Shown here: positions 1 through 8,823 of the stretch, one piece after another
How positions within the stretch are numbered: position 1 is the first letter of the stretch
Layout: each line of letters opens with the position of its first letter
Position numbers and translations under genes: made by a program
Notes under the pieces: model-generated
What the model saw: only the letters and a program-made list of their open reading frames with translations
What the model was told of the DNA's origin: nothing
Databases searched by the model: none
Assembly: GCA_947306845.1 (NCBI GenBank)
Contig: CAMZHP010000010.1
Location: 1 to 25,579 of the forward strand
Direction: 5' to 3'
Source: an uncultured Prevotellaceae bacterium
Lineage (GTDB): Bacteria; Bacteroidota; Bacteroidia; Bacteroidales; Bacteroidaceae
DNA length: 25,579 nucleotides

Positions 1-653
1 ACGCCTCCTATTTTTCCAAAAAGACCAGGTTGGTGAATGCTGCTGTCCAGATAGCCCTGCTCGACACTCTTATTGCCATTCTTGCTGGACTGATGATTTT
101 CCCCGCGGCTTTTTCTGTGGGGGTAAACCCCAACTCAGGGCCATCGCTCATTTTCATCACGTTGCCCAATGTGTTTCATGAGGCGTTCGGCAGTGTTCCT
201 GTGGTGGGATATGTCATCTCTTTGCTCTTCTATTCGTTGCTGGCACTGGCAGCGCTCACTTCCACCATTTCGATGCATGAGATAGGTACCGCTTTCTTCC
301 ATGAGGAACTACATATCACCCGCAACCAAGGGGCATGGATTGTCACCGTGCTCTGTGGTATCATCGCGGTGCTCTGCTCGCTGTCCAATGGCGTGCTTGC
401 CCATCTCACCATCATGGGACAGGGACTGTTGGACTTCTGCGATTCGCTCACTGCCAACATCTTGCTGCCCTTGGGCGCCTTCCTCACCAGTCTTTTCGTT
501 GGCTGGTATGTCCCTCGGAAAATAGTGAGCGACCAGATCACCAACTGGGGTGAGACCGCCCAATGGAGTTACAGTGTATTCATCTTCTTCGTACGTTTTG
601 TATGCCCTCTGTGCATCGCTTTCATCTTCCTTCATCAGTCAAAAATCATCTAA
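1..653 (+). CDS. Sodium:neurotransmitter symporter (SNF) family transporter, C-terminal part
   Basis: This is the 3' part of a gene that enters from the left edge; the frame is open from base 3 with no stop, so the start lies outside the window. The visible 216 residues are almost entirely hydrophobic and hold about five membrane spans. They begin with a cytoplasmic loop reading SKKTRLVNAAVQ before a helix rich in A, I and L. The SKKTR loop, the following helix and the FITLPNVF segment resemble the second half of bacterial LeuT/MhsT-type symporters, which take up amino acids or related amines using the sodium gradient across the inner membrane. About half the usual protein of around 450 residues is seen, so the substrate site in TM1/TM6 cannot be judged. 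Only 12 bases separate its stop from the next start, so the two genes are probably co-transcribed. A TTG at 30 is in frame but would cut the protein mid-domain. Confidence 0.85.
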   Translation, partial: ASYFSKKTRLVNAAVQIALLDTLIAILAGLMIFPAAFSVGVNPNSGPSLIFITLPNVFHEAFGSVPVVGYVISLLFYSLLALAALTSTISMHEIGTAFFHEELHITRNQGAWIVTVLCGIIAVLCSLSNGVLAHLTIMGQGLLDFCDSLTANILLPLGAFLTSLFVGWYVPRKIVSDQITNWGETAQWSYSVFIFFVRFVCPLCIAFIFLHQSKII

Positions 654-665
654 AACTGCTGCTGC

Positions 666-1694
666 ATGTCTTGGAGGGAGTTTTTCTATTTCCAGAAATC
701 AGACCGCAAGGTGCTTGTTGTGGCAATGTGTGTGGCTGTCGCAGCATTGGGCGTCATCTTTTTGCTGGGTGGGCGCCATGATGCCACACCCGGCATGGAG
801 GCAGACAGTCTGGCGATGACGGAAGGGATGGAGGGACCGCCGGAAACTGGCGCTTATTATGCTGCGGAGCAAAGGGAGGTGAGACTGTCTCCTTTCGATC
901 CCAACACCGCCGACAGCACCCAGTTGCTTGCCCTCGGCCTTCAGCCGTGGCAGGTGCGTAATATATACCGCTATCGTGCCAGGGGTGGTGTGTTCCGTCA
1001 ACCAGAGGATTTCGCACGGGTCTATGGACTGACGGCAGGACAATATCGTGAGTTGCAGCCCTATATCCGCATTTCCGATGATTTCCGTTCGGCATCGGAG
1101 GTGTATGGCCGACCTCGGCAGTATGGCGGTAGCCACCGCTATCCGAACAGTGGTGTTGGGAATGGAAGAAGTACCCACTGGGGCTCTTCCCGCGATGGGG
1201 AAATATCGGGTGGTTCTGTGCAGAATGGAAAAGCGGCAGAAAGTTCAGACAGAGGTGTCGCGGGATATGTCCGCGACACGGTGCGTTATCCCATAAAGAT
1301 GAGGGTGGGGGAGCACATCGACCTCAACACGTCAGACACTACCATGCTGAAAAAGGTGCCAGGCATTGGCAGCTATTTTGCCCGCAAGGTGGTGACTTAT
1401 CGTGAGCAATTGGGGGGCTACTGTTCCACCGACCAATTGTTTGAGATTGAGGGCTTTCCCGAGGAGGCTGTTGGTTTCCTCACCTGCAAGCCGGCATCGG
1501 TGAGGAAACTCAATGTCAATCAACTTTCACTGTCACAATTGAGACGGCATCCCTATATCAGTTTTTATCAGGCAAAGGCCATCACTGATTACCGCCGTCT
1601 GAAGGGTCCTCTCCGCTCCCTCGATGACCTTCGTCTCCTGCCAGACTTTACGCCGGATGTCATCGACCGGCTTACACCTTACGTGGATTTTTGA
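666..1694 (+). CDS. Membrane-anchored helix-hairpin-helix (ComEA-like) protein
   Basis: The 342-residue protein has a short basic N-terminus, one hydrophobic anchor at about residues 16-36, a low-complexity G/S/R linker at about 140-200, and three helix-hairpin-helix units at about 77-137, 218-272 and 282-342. The second unit carries the classic hairpin PGIGSYFARKVVTYR. Each unit opens with a D/N-x-N motif (DPNTAD, DLNTSD, NVNQLS), as in ComEA-type domains, which bind DNA without sequence specificity. An anchor followed by HhH units outside the membrane fits a ComEA-like role in DNA binding at the cell surface or periplasm. No other competence gene is in the window, so this is an inference from the fold. 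It follows the transporter by 12 bases and converges with the M6 protease gene, leaving only 19 bases between the stops. Confidence 0.8.
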   Translation: MSWREFFYFQKSDRKVLVVAMCVAVAALGVIFLLGGRHDATPGMEADSLAMTEGMEGPPETGAYYAAEQREVRLSPFDPNTADSTQLLALGLQPWQVRNIYRYRARGGVFRQPEDFARVYGLTAGQYRELQPYIRISDDFRSASEVYGRPRQYGGSHRYPNSGVGNGRSTHWGSSRDGEISGGSVQNGKAAESSDRGVAGYVRDTVRYPIKMRVGEHIDLNTSDTTMLKKVPGIGSYFARKVVTYREQLGGYCSTDQLFEIEGFPEEAVGFLTCKPASVRKLNVNQLSLSQLRRHPYISFYQAKAITDYRRLKGPLRSLDDLRLLPDFTPDVIDRLTPYVDF

Positions 1695-1713
1695 ACAATA
1701 GCGGGCCTTTTAT

Positions 1714-4098
1714 TTATTTCACCACTATTTTCTTGCCGTTTTGGATGTAAATGCCCTTGGGCAAGTTGTCGCCTGTCATGCGTATGCCTGAAAGGGAGTA
1801 GATGCCCTGAGGAGTTGCTTGGGGTGCTGTGGTGGGCATACTGATACCCGATGCCTCATCGCTCTCCTTGAAAAGCAGGGCGTAGAGCATGTTGCTGTTC
1901 ACTTTGCTGGTGTAGATATTGAATCGCGGACTGAGATAGTTGTATAGCATAGTACCCAGTTCATTGTAACTCATAGCCACGCCGTCGCTCACCTGGATGA
2001 GTGACCATGTCTTGGGCTCCTGGGTGTAGTTCAGTTTCTTGGTGGCAGTGGCATGGAGATACTCGCCATTGGCATTGAGAATGGAGAATTGTGTGTCTGC
2101 TCCCTCAAGGGTGAACACCTCCACGTCATCATCGATGGTGATGATATCGTCCTCTAGCTCCACTTTCACGTTGTAGAGGTAATCGTTACCCAGTTCTCCG
2201 GCAGCGGCACCTTTGATGGAACCGATGATGTAGTGCTTGCCCGTTTCCACGTCAGCGACGGTCTTCACTAATTTGAATTTATTGGTTGTCGTGACATTTT
2301 CCGGCCGGATGGTGAAGGTGGCTGTTGCCACATTGCTCACTTCGTCGCCGAGGATGGCAATGGCCTTGACGACGGTGGTGGTATCGATGGTGATGGGTTC
2401 TGTGTAGCGTGTGCTCTCAGAGGTAGGTGTGCTCTCGTCGGTGGTGTAGAATATTTCGGCATCCTTGGTGCCGCAACTGATGGTGATGGTCTGGGCCCCT
2501 TTGTAACGGCCTTCTTCAGGTGTGAACGATGGGGTTGCCACGTTGACGCTCTCGAACTTAAAGGAGATAAGGCCATTGCTGCTGCGTTTGATGTCGCTCA
2601 CCAGAAAATCCATGTAATTTGTACCATTGGATGTTCTGTTATAGAACTTGGCTGCCGGCGTGGTTTCCCTTCCGAAGGACTTCGTCGCCCCATAGGGGAA
2701 GGGGTCTGTTTTCATGCCTTGTGTGGTATAGTATTTGGAGCCCTGATAGGTTGTGTATTGGTAATCGTTGTCGGCGGCAATCCATGTCATGCGCTGGTGG
2801 TTGGGGTCATCGTTGGGCGTATTGTTCTCCCATGCACTTCTGTTGTAGTCCACATGCAGGATGAGCAGTCCTGCACCTGGCAGACTGGCATCCCAACCAA
2901 TCTTGGCACGGTTCTCCAGCATGAAGTACTCATTCTTGGTGCGGTCATTGTATATGATATACGCCTCAGCCTTCTCCTGCAGGGGTGACATGTCGGTCAC
3001 CAATGTGTCTTTTATCAATACGGTGGGCTCCATCCATCCGGCAACCCATCGCTCGTAACTGGTATAGCCGGAGGGCTGATAGCCGTCGCCATTGTAGCAG
3101 CCGCTGTCCATCAGATCCCAATATCCCATTCCCTGTCCGCCGCTGTAGTCGGTGTCGTAGAAGTCGGGGTAACCAAGACAGTGGCTGAATTCATGGCAGA
3201 TGGTGCCGATGCCGTCAAGCTGATCGAAGCCGTTGAGCTCCGGACCACAAGCGTAGGTGTCGATGGTTACTCCATCGATAGTCTGTGCTCCGCTGCCATC
3301 GCCATAGAGCTTTGCTCCGCTGAGCATCCACTCATGTGGCCAGATGGAGCTTGCGGGGCCTCCATCGGCTTCCCCCATACCGGCAAAGACGATGAAAACT
3401 TGGTCCACCTCTTTGTCGCCATCCCAGTCATAGTCGGCGAAGTTGACCAGCGAATCGGCCAGATGGCAAGCCTCGATGACCATGCTGGCGGGTTTCTTGT
3501 CATCGCCTGCTGAGTTGTTGGCTCCGTAGTAGCTCCGTTTCATCGACAAGGTGAGAGGCCCCACGACATCAAACTCAAGGTCGAACTGTCCTTCGCTTTG
3601 GTCATAGAAATAGTCGAAAACTGAGCCTTTGAACTTGTCTTGGTTAAAGTTCTTCTCATTGGCGATGCGGTTATACAAGTCATTGTCGTGGGCTTCCTCA
3701 AAAGTCACATCACTGAAGTTGATGAGGATAATGATGCCCTTTTTCTTTCCAATGAAGTTGCTTGCTTTGGCTGGGCTGTTGCCGGGTGCCAGACGCATCC
3801 CGCGCCGCTCATTGGAATGAAATCGGCGTGTCTTGGCTCTCTCATCTGCAGAAAGACGGTTCACTTGTCGGAAAAAGCCACCGTTGTCCTCGCGGTAGGC
3901 ATTTCCGTCAGATCCCAACCAATAGTGGCCGAATTCATCTCCCACCAGGCGTGCAGTGATGGCTGTTCCGTCTGCCAACAGGATTTTCCGGGTCTGACCA
4001 GGTTTGGCAGGAACAGCGTTGATGGTGAGGGTGAACATGATGGCTGTAAACAACAGCATGAGGCGGTTTGCTTTCTGGCTGAAATTTCTTCTATTCAT
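1714..4098 (-). CDS. Secreted M6-family metalloprotease with chitobiase-like domain and T9SS-type tail
   Basis: This 794-residue protein starts with a signal peptide (about 1-30, basic NRR then a hydrophobic core ending near AVPA). The catalytic region holds the zinc motif HEFSHCLGYPD with His302, Glu303, His306 and Asp312, matching HExxHxxGxxD of family M6 (immune inhibitor A type). A downstream GYWDLMDSG segment fits the Met-turn. Residues about 518-596 resemble a chitobiase-like beta-sandwich (CHB_HEX_C_1), with the pattern F-T-P-E-E-G followed by IFYTTDESTPT. The last 35 residues (IYSLSG then GIYIQNGKKIVVK) match the short C-terminal tails of Prevotella proteins sent through the type IX system. 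It is thus probably a surface or secreted protease. It has its own promoter at 4184-4215, separate from the upstream LamG-like gene, which ends in a terminator. Substrates are unknown. Confidence 0.9.
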   Translation of the reverse strand: MNRRNFSQKANRLMLLFTAIMFTLTINAVPAKPGQTRKILLADGTAITARLVGDEFGHYWLGSDGNAYREDNGGFFRQVNRLSADERAKTRRFHSNERRGMRLAPGNSPAKASNFIGKKKGIIILINFSDVTFEEAHDNDLYNRIANEKNFNQDKFKGSVFDYFYDQSEGQFDLEFDVVGPLTLSMKRSYYGANNSAGDDKKPASMVIEACHLADSLVNFADYDWDGDKEVDQVFIVFAGMGEADGGPASSIWPHEWMLSGAKLYGDGSGAQTIDGVTIDTYACGPELNGFDQLDGIGTICHEFSHCLGYPDFYDTDYSGGQGMGYWDLMDSGCYNGDGYQPSGYTSYERWVAGWMEPTVLIKDTLVTDMSPLQEKAEAYIIYNDRTKNEYFMLENRAKIGWDASLPGAGLLILHVDYNRSAWENNTPNDDPNHQRMTWIAADNDYQYTTYQGSKYYTTQGMKTDPFPYGATKSFGRETTPAAKFYNRTSNGTNYMDFLVSDIKRSSNGLISFKFESVNVATPSFTPEEGRYKGAQTITISCGTKDAEIFYTTDESTPTSESTRYTEPITIDTTTVVKAIAILGDEVSNVATATFTIRPENVTTTNKFKLVKTVADVETGKHYIIGSIKGAAAGELGNDYLYNVKVELEDDIITIDDDVEVFTLEGADTQFSILNANGEYLHATATKKLNYTQEPKTWSLIQVSDGVAMSYNELGTMLYNYLSPRFNIYTSKVNSNMLYALLFKESDEASGISMPTTAPQATPQGIYSLSGIRMTGDNLPKGIYIQNGKKIVVK

Positions 4099-4183
4099 GG
4101 ATATGCTTCGTCTTCTTATTGATTGTCAAGTTAATAGCGCATAATTACCCCGATTGCATGATAGAATGCAGTCTAAAAGTCAA

Positions 4184-4215
4184 CAAAAGTAAGAAAAATA
4201 ATTTTCCCCACCAAA
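4184..4215 (-). promoter_or_regulatory. Bacteroidetes-type promoter for the M6 protease gene
   Basis: Read on the minus strand, TTTG (4212-4215) is followed after exactly 20 bases by TACTTTTG (4184-4191). This matches the Bacteroidetes primary-sigma consensus TTTG-N19/20-TAnnTTTG at every fixed base. Transcription would start near 4178, giving a leader of about 80 bases before the ATG at 4098. It lies just beyond the terminator of the upstream gene. Confidence 0.8.
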
Positions 4216-4280
4216 ATTTACTTTTTCTTTTAGTATGAATTAACGGTGTCGTGTCTTTTAAAATATGGCAAATATCGCTA

Positions 4281-4318
4281 TAAAAATTCAGGCGGATTGC
4301 ATTGCAAATCCGCCTGAA
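4281..4318 (-). terminator. Rho-independent terminator of the LamG-like gene
   Basis: A perfect 12-bp stem (TTCAGGCGGATT at 4287-4298 pairing with 4307-4318, loop of 8) begins 31 bases after the stop of the minus-strand gene at 4350. On the minus strand the stem is followed directly by TTTTTATA, the expected U-tract. This isolates the M6 protease gene from its upstream neighbour. Confidence 0.85.
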
Positions 4319-4349
4319 TATCTAAAATTCAATTTTTATAATCTCCGAT

Positions 4350-6263
4350 TTACTTTCTGATCATCTTCTTGCCATTTTGGATAACGATACCCTTGTAGCT
4401 GTCGCTCACTCTCTGTCCGGCAAGATTGAATGATGCACCGCTCATGTTGGAGTTGCCCATTCTCATAGACTCGATGCCAGAGACGAGGTATTCCTCGCAG
4501 CCGGGGAAGTCGGCGAGCATCTGTGCCTTGATTTCACCTGCAGTCATCTGGCTGTTCTTGATCAGCAGACGGGCAAAGCGGAAGGGCGCGTCATTGTCGT
4601 TCCAATCCCAAGCCTGGTTGCCGCCAAGGCAAATATACTTCAGGTCTGAGCCATTGTTGAAGAGGCCATTGATGACCTGTCCCTCGGTTACGCCGTCTAC
4701 ATTCCACTCGTTCTTCACTTCACCGTCAAGGTAAATTTTGGCGTTGGTTTCTGTGAAGACAGCTGTGTAATAGTGCCACTTCTGGTCTTCCAGCCAGTTG
4801 TTGACGAAGGTGTGAGCGGGATCAGTAGCTTCCCATGCGTTCTGGTTGTAGACGTTGTTCTTACCTGTGACGTTAAATGCTGAAGTGAAGTCACACCAAC
4901 CAGAGCAGTTCAATTGGGCAAAGCCGCGGCTTTGGAGAGCCAGCATGGGCCAGGAATTGGGAGAGTTTTGCTGTGCATAAGCTGTGAATAAGGGTGCGTA
5001 AGTGTACTGGTCAGGAGTGAATCCCTCTGCACTCACCCAGAAGGCAATGGTCAGTTCATGGGTGTTGGCGGAGTGAGCAAGCACGTCCTCAGGCAGCAGG
5101 CAGTAGCTTTGTCTCACACCCGTTGACACATTCTGGAAGTACTCGCCGAACGGAGCACCCTCTTCCTCAGTGGTGGCAAACTGTCCGCCACCGACGATGG
5201 ACTCACCTTTCCATGTCTTCCGTTCACCTGTCTCGCTGTCCTCATAGGTGGAGAAGTTGGTGGTGTAGATGTATGGAGGCTCGATACCGTTGATAAGCTC
5301 CTCGGCTGTCATGCCCTCATGGAACTCAAAGCCGCCAAAACCGATTTGTGAGCTGTGCTGGAAGACCCAGTATTCTTCTCCTGCCTCAATGTCGAAGGTC
5401 AGCCATCCCCAGAAATTCTGGTTGCCGTTGCCGATGACATACTGGCGCTCTACGGCCATGGCATCAGCATCGGCCTTCATCTGTGCCAGCTCTTCCTCGG
5501 TCTTTCCACCATCAGCCACGGCTTTATCGTAGTTGCCGTAGATGTAGACATGGTGCACAGAGTCTACTTGCTCTACGGAGAGCAACTTCTTCTTGCCGTT
5601 CTCATCATTGACACCATTGATATAACCCGATGCATAGAGCTTCTGGGCTTTCATGTCCTTGGCGTTGACCACGAAGGTCTTGCGGTTGCCCTTGTTGGCC
5701 CACACCTTCACTTTGAAGGCACCCTTGGCGGTGGCGGTGAATTTGTAGTACAGTCCGGTGATGGGCAAGCCTTTCGACCCATCGGGCTCGTAGTACACAT
5801 AGTCGGCCTTGTAACTGTTCTCTACGAGTTCACCGTCCTTGCTGTTCTGCACGGCATACATTTCCACATAGGGATTGCCAGTACCAGTCACATACCAGAA
5901 GTCGATGTCGCCCTGGTTTTTCATGCCCCAGTTGACATCGTTCCAAGCTCCTACCGACTCGATGTAGTAGGTGTTCTCCTTGCCCTCGACGGGAGCACCG
6001 ATAGTAATCTGCTGAGCGGCTCCGCCAATTTCTGTGTTGTTGGCAGGTGTGGTGCCTCCCACGCCAGTGACAGTGGCTTTCCCCACCTGCATGACGACGA
6101 GTGACTTGCCGTCGGCGGTGTTGTTGGCGGCACCTCCGCTCTCTCCGGCCACGGCAGCAAACTCAGGTGCCAGCTTGCCATCGACGATGGCATTGTAAAC
6201 ATCTTGTGCACTGGCTGTCAGGGTACAGAGAGCCATTGCAATCATTGTGTAGATTTTCTTCAT
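4350..6263 (-). CDS. Secreted LamG/concanavalin-like domain protein with T9SS-type tail
   Basis: This 637-residue protein opens with a clear signal peptide (MKKIYTMIAMALCTLTASAQ). Residues about 25-320 form a beta-rich region of unknown type. Residues about 329-587 look like a LamG/concanavalin A-like jelly roll, with strands such as LTIAFWVSAEGF and WHYYTAVFTETNAKIYLDGE, the hallmark of Laminin_G_3-type domains that often bind carbohydrate. The C-terminus (NLAGQRV then GIVIQNGKKMIRK) is a shortened copy of the tail on the neighbouring M6 protease, so both are probably exported the same way. No catalytic residues are recognisable; binding or adhesion is the most likely role. The gene ends in a strong terminator and is transcribed divergently from the subtilase gene. 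Confidence 0.75.
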   Translation of the reverse strand: MKKIYTMIAMALCTLTASAQDVYNAIVDGKLAPEFAAVAGESGGAANNTADGKSLVVMQVGKATVTGVGGTTPANNTEIGGAAQQITIGAPVEGKENTYYIESVGAWNDVNWGMKNQGDIDFWYVTGTGNPYVEMYAVQNSKDGELVENSYKADYVYYEPDGSKGLPITGLYYKFTATAKGAFKVKVWANKGNRKTFVVNAKDMKAQKLYASGYINGVNDENGKKKLLSVEQVDSVHHVYIYGNYDKAVADGGKTEEELAQMKADADAMAVERQYVIGNGNQNFWGWLTFDIEAGEEYWVFQHSSQIGFGGFEFHEGMTAEELINGIEPPYIYTTNFSTYEDSETGERKTWKGESIVGGGQFATTEEEGAPFGEYFQNVSTGVRQSYCLLPEDVLAHSANTHELTIAFWVSAEGFTPDQYTYAPLFTAYAQQNSPNSWPMLALQSRGFAQLNCSGWCDFTSAFNVTGKNNVYNQNAWEATDPAHTFVNNWLEDQKWHYYTAVFTETNAKIYLDGEVKNEWNVDGVTEGQVINGLFNNGSDLKYICLGGNQAWDWNDNDAPFRFARLLIKNSQMTAGEIKAQMLADFPGCEEYLVSGIESMRMGNSNMSGASFNLAGQRVSDSYKGIVIQNGKKMIRK

Positions 6264-6309
6264 AAATGTTTTGGTTTAGTGATTGTAGCTTAAAAATAGA
6301 ATTGGATGT

Positions 6310-6317
6310 CAAAAATA
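6310..6317 (-). promoter_or_regulatory. Possible -7 element of the LamG-like gene
   Basis: On the minus strand this reads TATTTTTG, which fits TAnnTTTG and would place the start about 40 bases before the ATG at 6263. No TTTG is found 19-21 bases upstream, so only half of the promoter is supported. Confidence 0.4.
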
Positions 6318-6399
6318 AGCCAATTGTCTGTAAAACATGTCATTTAAGTATATTTTTTAAGAATTTTTAATAACTTTGGCGGTGTTGGTCAGCGCTTCG

Positions 6400-6431
6400 T
6401 TTGCAAACCTCGCTTTTTGGTTGTAAATTTG
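6400..6431 (+). promoter_or_regulatory. Bacteroidetes-type promoter for the subtilase gene
   Basis: TTTG (6400-6403) is separated by exactly 20 bases from TAAATTTG (6424-6431), a full match to the consensus. It lies 21 bases before the ATG at 6453, so a start at the in-frame TTG at 6417 would fall inside the promoter. This decides the start in favour of 6453. A second -7-like TAACTTTG at 6371-6378 lacks a partner -33 element. Confidence 0.8.
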
Positions 6432-6452
6432 CAGGTGATAACAAAAAGAGTT

Positions 6453-8660
6453 ATGAGAAGATATTTGATGATGATGTTCCTCCTCGCCTGTGCATGTATA
6501 GCAGGGGCGCAGCGGGCAGACTATAGTAAGATGTCGTCGATGGTGAGGCAGCTCACCCTCACCCAGCATGCAGCGATGCGCAAAAAGCCAGGTAAGGACA
6601 ACCGAAGCTTGTGTGCCTTTGTGCGTGTCGACAGTCAGTGTGTTGCCGGAGAAGACACGGATGCCTCTGGCATGTTGAGAAGTCTCGGATGTGAACCTCT
6701 CGCACAGTTGGGTGACATCTTCATTGCCGACATCCCACTGCATCGGCTGGCTTCACTCTCACTTCATCCCTTCATCACCCGCATTGAGGCCAGGCAGGGC
6801 AATTCAATCAGTATGGATACCACCACCGTACTGTTGGGTGGTACGCGCGTGCATTTGGGCGATGGTCTGCCCCAGGCTTTCACTGGAGAAGGGGTCGTTG
6901 TGGGGGTGGAGGATATTGGGTTCGACCTCACCCATCCCAATTTCTATGACGCCACTCTTTCCCGTTACCGCATCAAGCGGTTATGGGATTTCCTTTCTGT
7001 CGACACAGTAGGCTCACCGCTGTATGTGGGGGCAGATTATGTTTCGGAAGAAGCACTCAAGGCATACGCCCACTCCCGCGATGCCCACCTTCTCTCACAT
7101 GGCACCCATACCTTGGGTTCGGCAGCAGGGAGCGGCTACGACACACCTTACCGGGGGATGGCTCCCGGTAGCGATATCTGCTTGGTGGCGAATGCTGTGA
7201 CTGATAACAGCATCCTTATCGATTCCACCAACGTCTATAAGTTCACTTATGCTACCGATGCACTGGGGTTCAAGTATATGTTTGATTATGCCGATTCTCA
7301 GGGGAAACCTTGTGTCATATCGTTCAGCGAGGGGTCGGCGATGGACTTCCGGGGTGATGATGTACTTTATTATGAGGTGCTCAGTAGGCTCACCGGACCG
7401 GGTCACATCATGGTCGCATCAGCGGGCAACGAAGGACAGCAGATCAATCATGTGACGAAACCGTCCGATAAGCAACGGGCTACTGTCGCCATCCTTTCCA
7501 ATGGCTCCGCAGCTTATTTCTCAGTCAAAGGCAAGACAGATGACTACATCGTGCGCCTGAATCTGCCAGGCCCAGAGGGCACCGTGGAGAGTCTCGACCT
7601 GACCGTTGCAGGCATCTATGCCATGCCAGACTCACTTTTCACCGATTCCATCATTGTTGACGAAAAGCCCTATTACATCACTGCCAACTGTTATCCCTCG
7701 TGTTTCAATAAGAATGAGAATGTGATAGAAGTCATACTGCAGACAGACAGCAGGCTGGGCCTTGATTATTACACGTCAGTGGATCTGATCAGCGATGGCA
7801 GTCAGGTGGAACTATTCCGGGGTGTTGGCTATCTGATACCAGCTGTCCACTCTATGGGCGACAATACCTATTCCATCCATTCCCCAAGTAGTGCCCCCTC
7901 AGTCATCTGTGTCGGAGCTACAGGCTACCGAACGGAGTTTGTCAATTATCTAGGTGAGCAACGGTTATATGCTATGGGGAAAAACGGTCTCCGAGGGGCC
8001 TATTCTTCAGTGGGACCAACTTTCGATGGTCGTATCAAGCCCGATGTGATGGCGCCGGGCACCAATATCATATCCTCATACAGCAGCTATTATCTTGAGG
8101 CGAAACCCGATGCCAGCGACATCGCATCCAATGTGCGGAATTTTGAGTTTGAAGGCCGCACTTATGCTTGGAATGCCAATAGCGGCACGTCGATGTCAAC
8201 ACCGGTTGTGGCAGGAACCATCGCTCTATGGCTGCAGGCCAATCCCAAACTTTCGCCCGAGGATGTGATGGAGGTGATCCGTGAAACGTCGCGCCACACC
8301 GACGCCTCGCTCAGTTATCCCAACAACCTGTATGGCTATGGCGAGATTGATGCTTATGCAGGATTGCTGCATGTCCTCAAATTCTCGCGTGTGGAGGGTA
8401 TTTCCCAACGACAACCTGCAAGCGTGCGTTTCCAACTCAATGGTGAGGGTCGGCTCAGACTGACTTTTGATAAGGATGTCCATCAACCTGTGACTGTTCG
8501 AATATATACTTCAGCAGGTGCTTTGTTGACTACCTATAAGACAACACCAGCAGGCAAGGTGCTTGACTTGCCTGCTGGTGCCTGGTCTCACGGGGTCTAT
8601 GCCATTCAGGTAGATGGTCCCGACAGTGCTACGACGGGTTCCACGTTGATTCGGCTATAG
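6453..8660 (+). CDS. Secreted subtilisin-like (S8) serine protease with T9SS-type C-terminal domain
   Basis: From the ATG at 6453 the protein has 735 residues and a signal peptide (MRRYLMMMFLLACACIAGAQ). The S8 catalytic set is complete: Asp154 in VEDIGFDLTHP, His216 in SHGTHTLGSAAG, oxyanion Asn326 in SAGNEG and Ser580 in SGTSMSTP. The Asp motif is D-I-G rather than the usual D-T/S-G. A beta-rich insertion of about 120 residues (about 345-470) separates Asn and Ser, as in many Bacteroidetes subtilases. The last 80 residues form a beta-sandwich ending VYAIQVDGPDS then GSTLIRL, like type A T9SS sorting domains. It is therefore predicted to be exported to the cell surface or medium. The start is fixed by the promoter, which overlaps the longer alternative. 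A perfect inverted repeat sits in the 3' coding end. Confidence 0.92.
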   Translation: MRRYLMMMFLLACACIAGAQRADYSKMSSMVRQLTLTQHAAMRKKPGKDNRSLCAFVRVDSQCVAGEDTDASGMLRSLGCEPLAQLGDIFIADIPLHRLASLSLHPFITRIEARQGNSISMDTTTVLLGGTRVHLGDGLPQAFTGEGVVVGVEDIGFDLTHPNFYDATLSRYRIKRLWDFLSVDTVGSPLYVGADYVSEEALKAYAHSRDAHLLSHGTHTLGSAAGSGYDTPYRGMAPGSDICLVANAVTDNSILIDSTNVYKFTYATDALGFKYMFDYADSQGKPCVISFSEGSAMDFRGDDVLYYEVLSRLTGPGHIMVASAGNEGQQINHVTKPSDKQRATVAILSNGSAAYFSVKGKTDDYIVRLNLPGPEGTVESLDLTVAGIYAMPDSLFTDSIIVDEKPYYITANCYPSCFNKNENVIEVILQTDSRLGLDYYTSVDLISDGSQVELFRGVGYLIPAVHSMGDNTYSIHSPSSAPSVICVGATGYRTEFVNYLGEQRLYAMGKNGLRGAYSSVGPTFDGRIKPDVMAPGTNIISSYSSYYLEAKPDASDIASNVRNFEFEGRTYAWNANSGTSMSTPVVAGTIALWLQANPKLSPEDVMEVIRETSRHTDASLSYPNNLYGYGEIDAYAGLLHVLKFSRVEGISQRQPASVRFQLNGEGRLRLTFDKDVHQPVTVRIYTSAGALLTTYKTTPAGKVLDLPAGAWSHGVYAIQVDGPDSATTGSTLIRL
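8545..8580. repeat. Perfect 14-bp inverted repeat inside the subtilase gene
   Basis: CACCAGCAGGCAAG (8545-8558) pairs perfectly with 8567-8580 across an 8-base loop. It encodes the doublet PAG-KVLDL-PAG in the C-terminal sorting domain, about 80 bases before the stop. No T-tract follows on either strand, so it is not a standard terminator. It could be an mRNA stem or a by-product of the repeated PAG codons. Confidence 0.7.
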
Positions 8661-8765
8661 TGTCGTAGTTCCATCTTTTTTCTTACCGATTGAGAATCAT
8701 ATTCACCAATCCCATCACGTCGGTCACACATTCATTTGCATAAATAGTATTTTTTTAGTGAAATG

Positions 8766-8796
8766 TTTGAATGAATGAAGATTTTTAGTATCTTCG
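8766..8796 (+). promoter_or_regulatory. Promoter of the YD-repeat protein gene
   Basis: TTTG (8766-8769), 19 bases, then TATCTTCG (8789-8796): seven of eight -7 positions match, with C for the third T. The start would be near 8803, about 20 bases before the ATG at 8824. The upstream gap 8661-8765 shows no terminator or other gene. Confidence 0.65.
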
Positions 8797-8823
8797 CATG
8801 GATTAATATATAAAAATAGGAAT

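Noticed and set aside
6417..6452. TTG start extending the subtilase by 12 residues
   Set aside because: The TTG lies between the -33 and -7 elements of a perfect promoter, and the signal peptide begins at the ATG at 6453.
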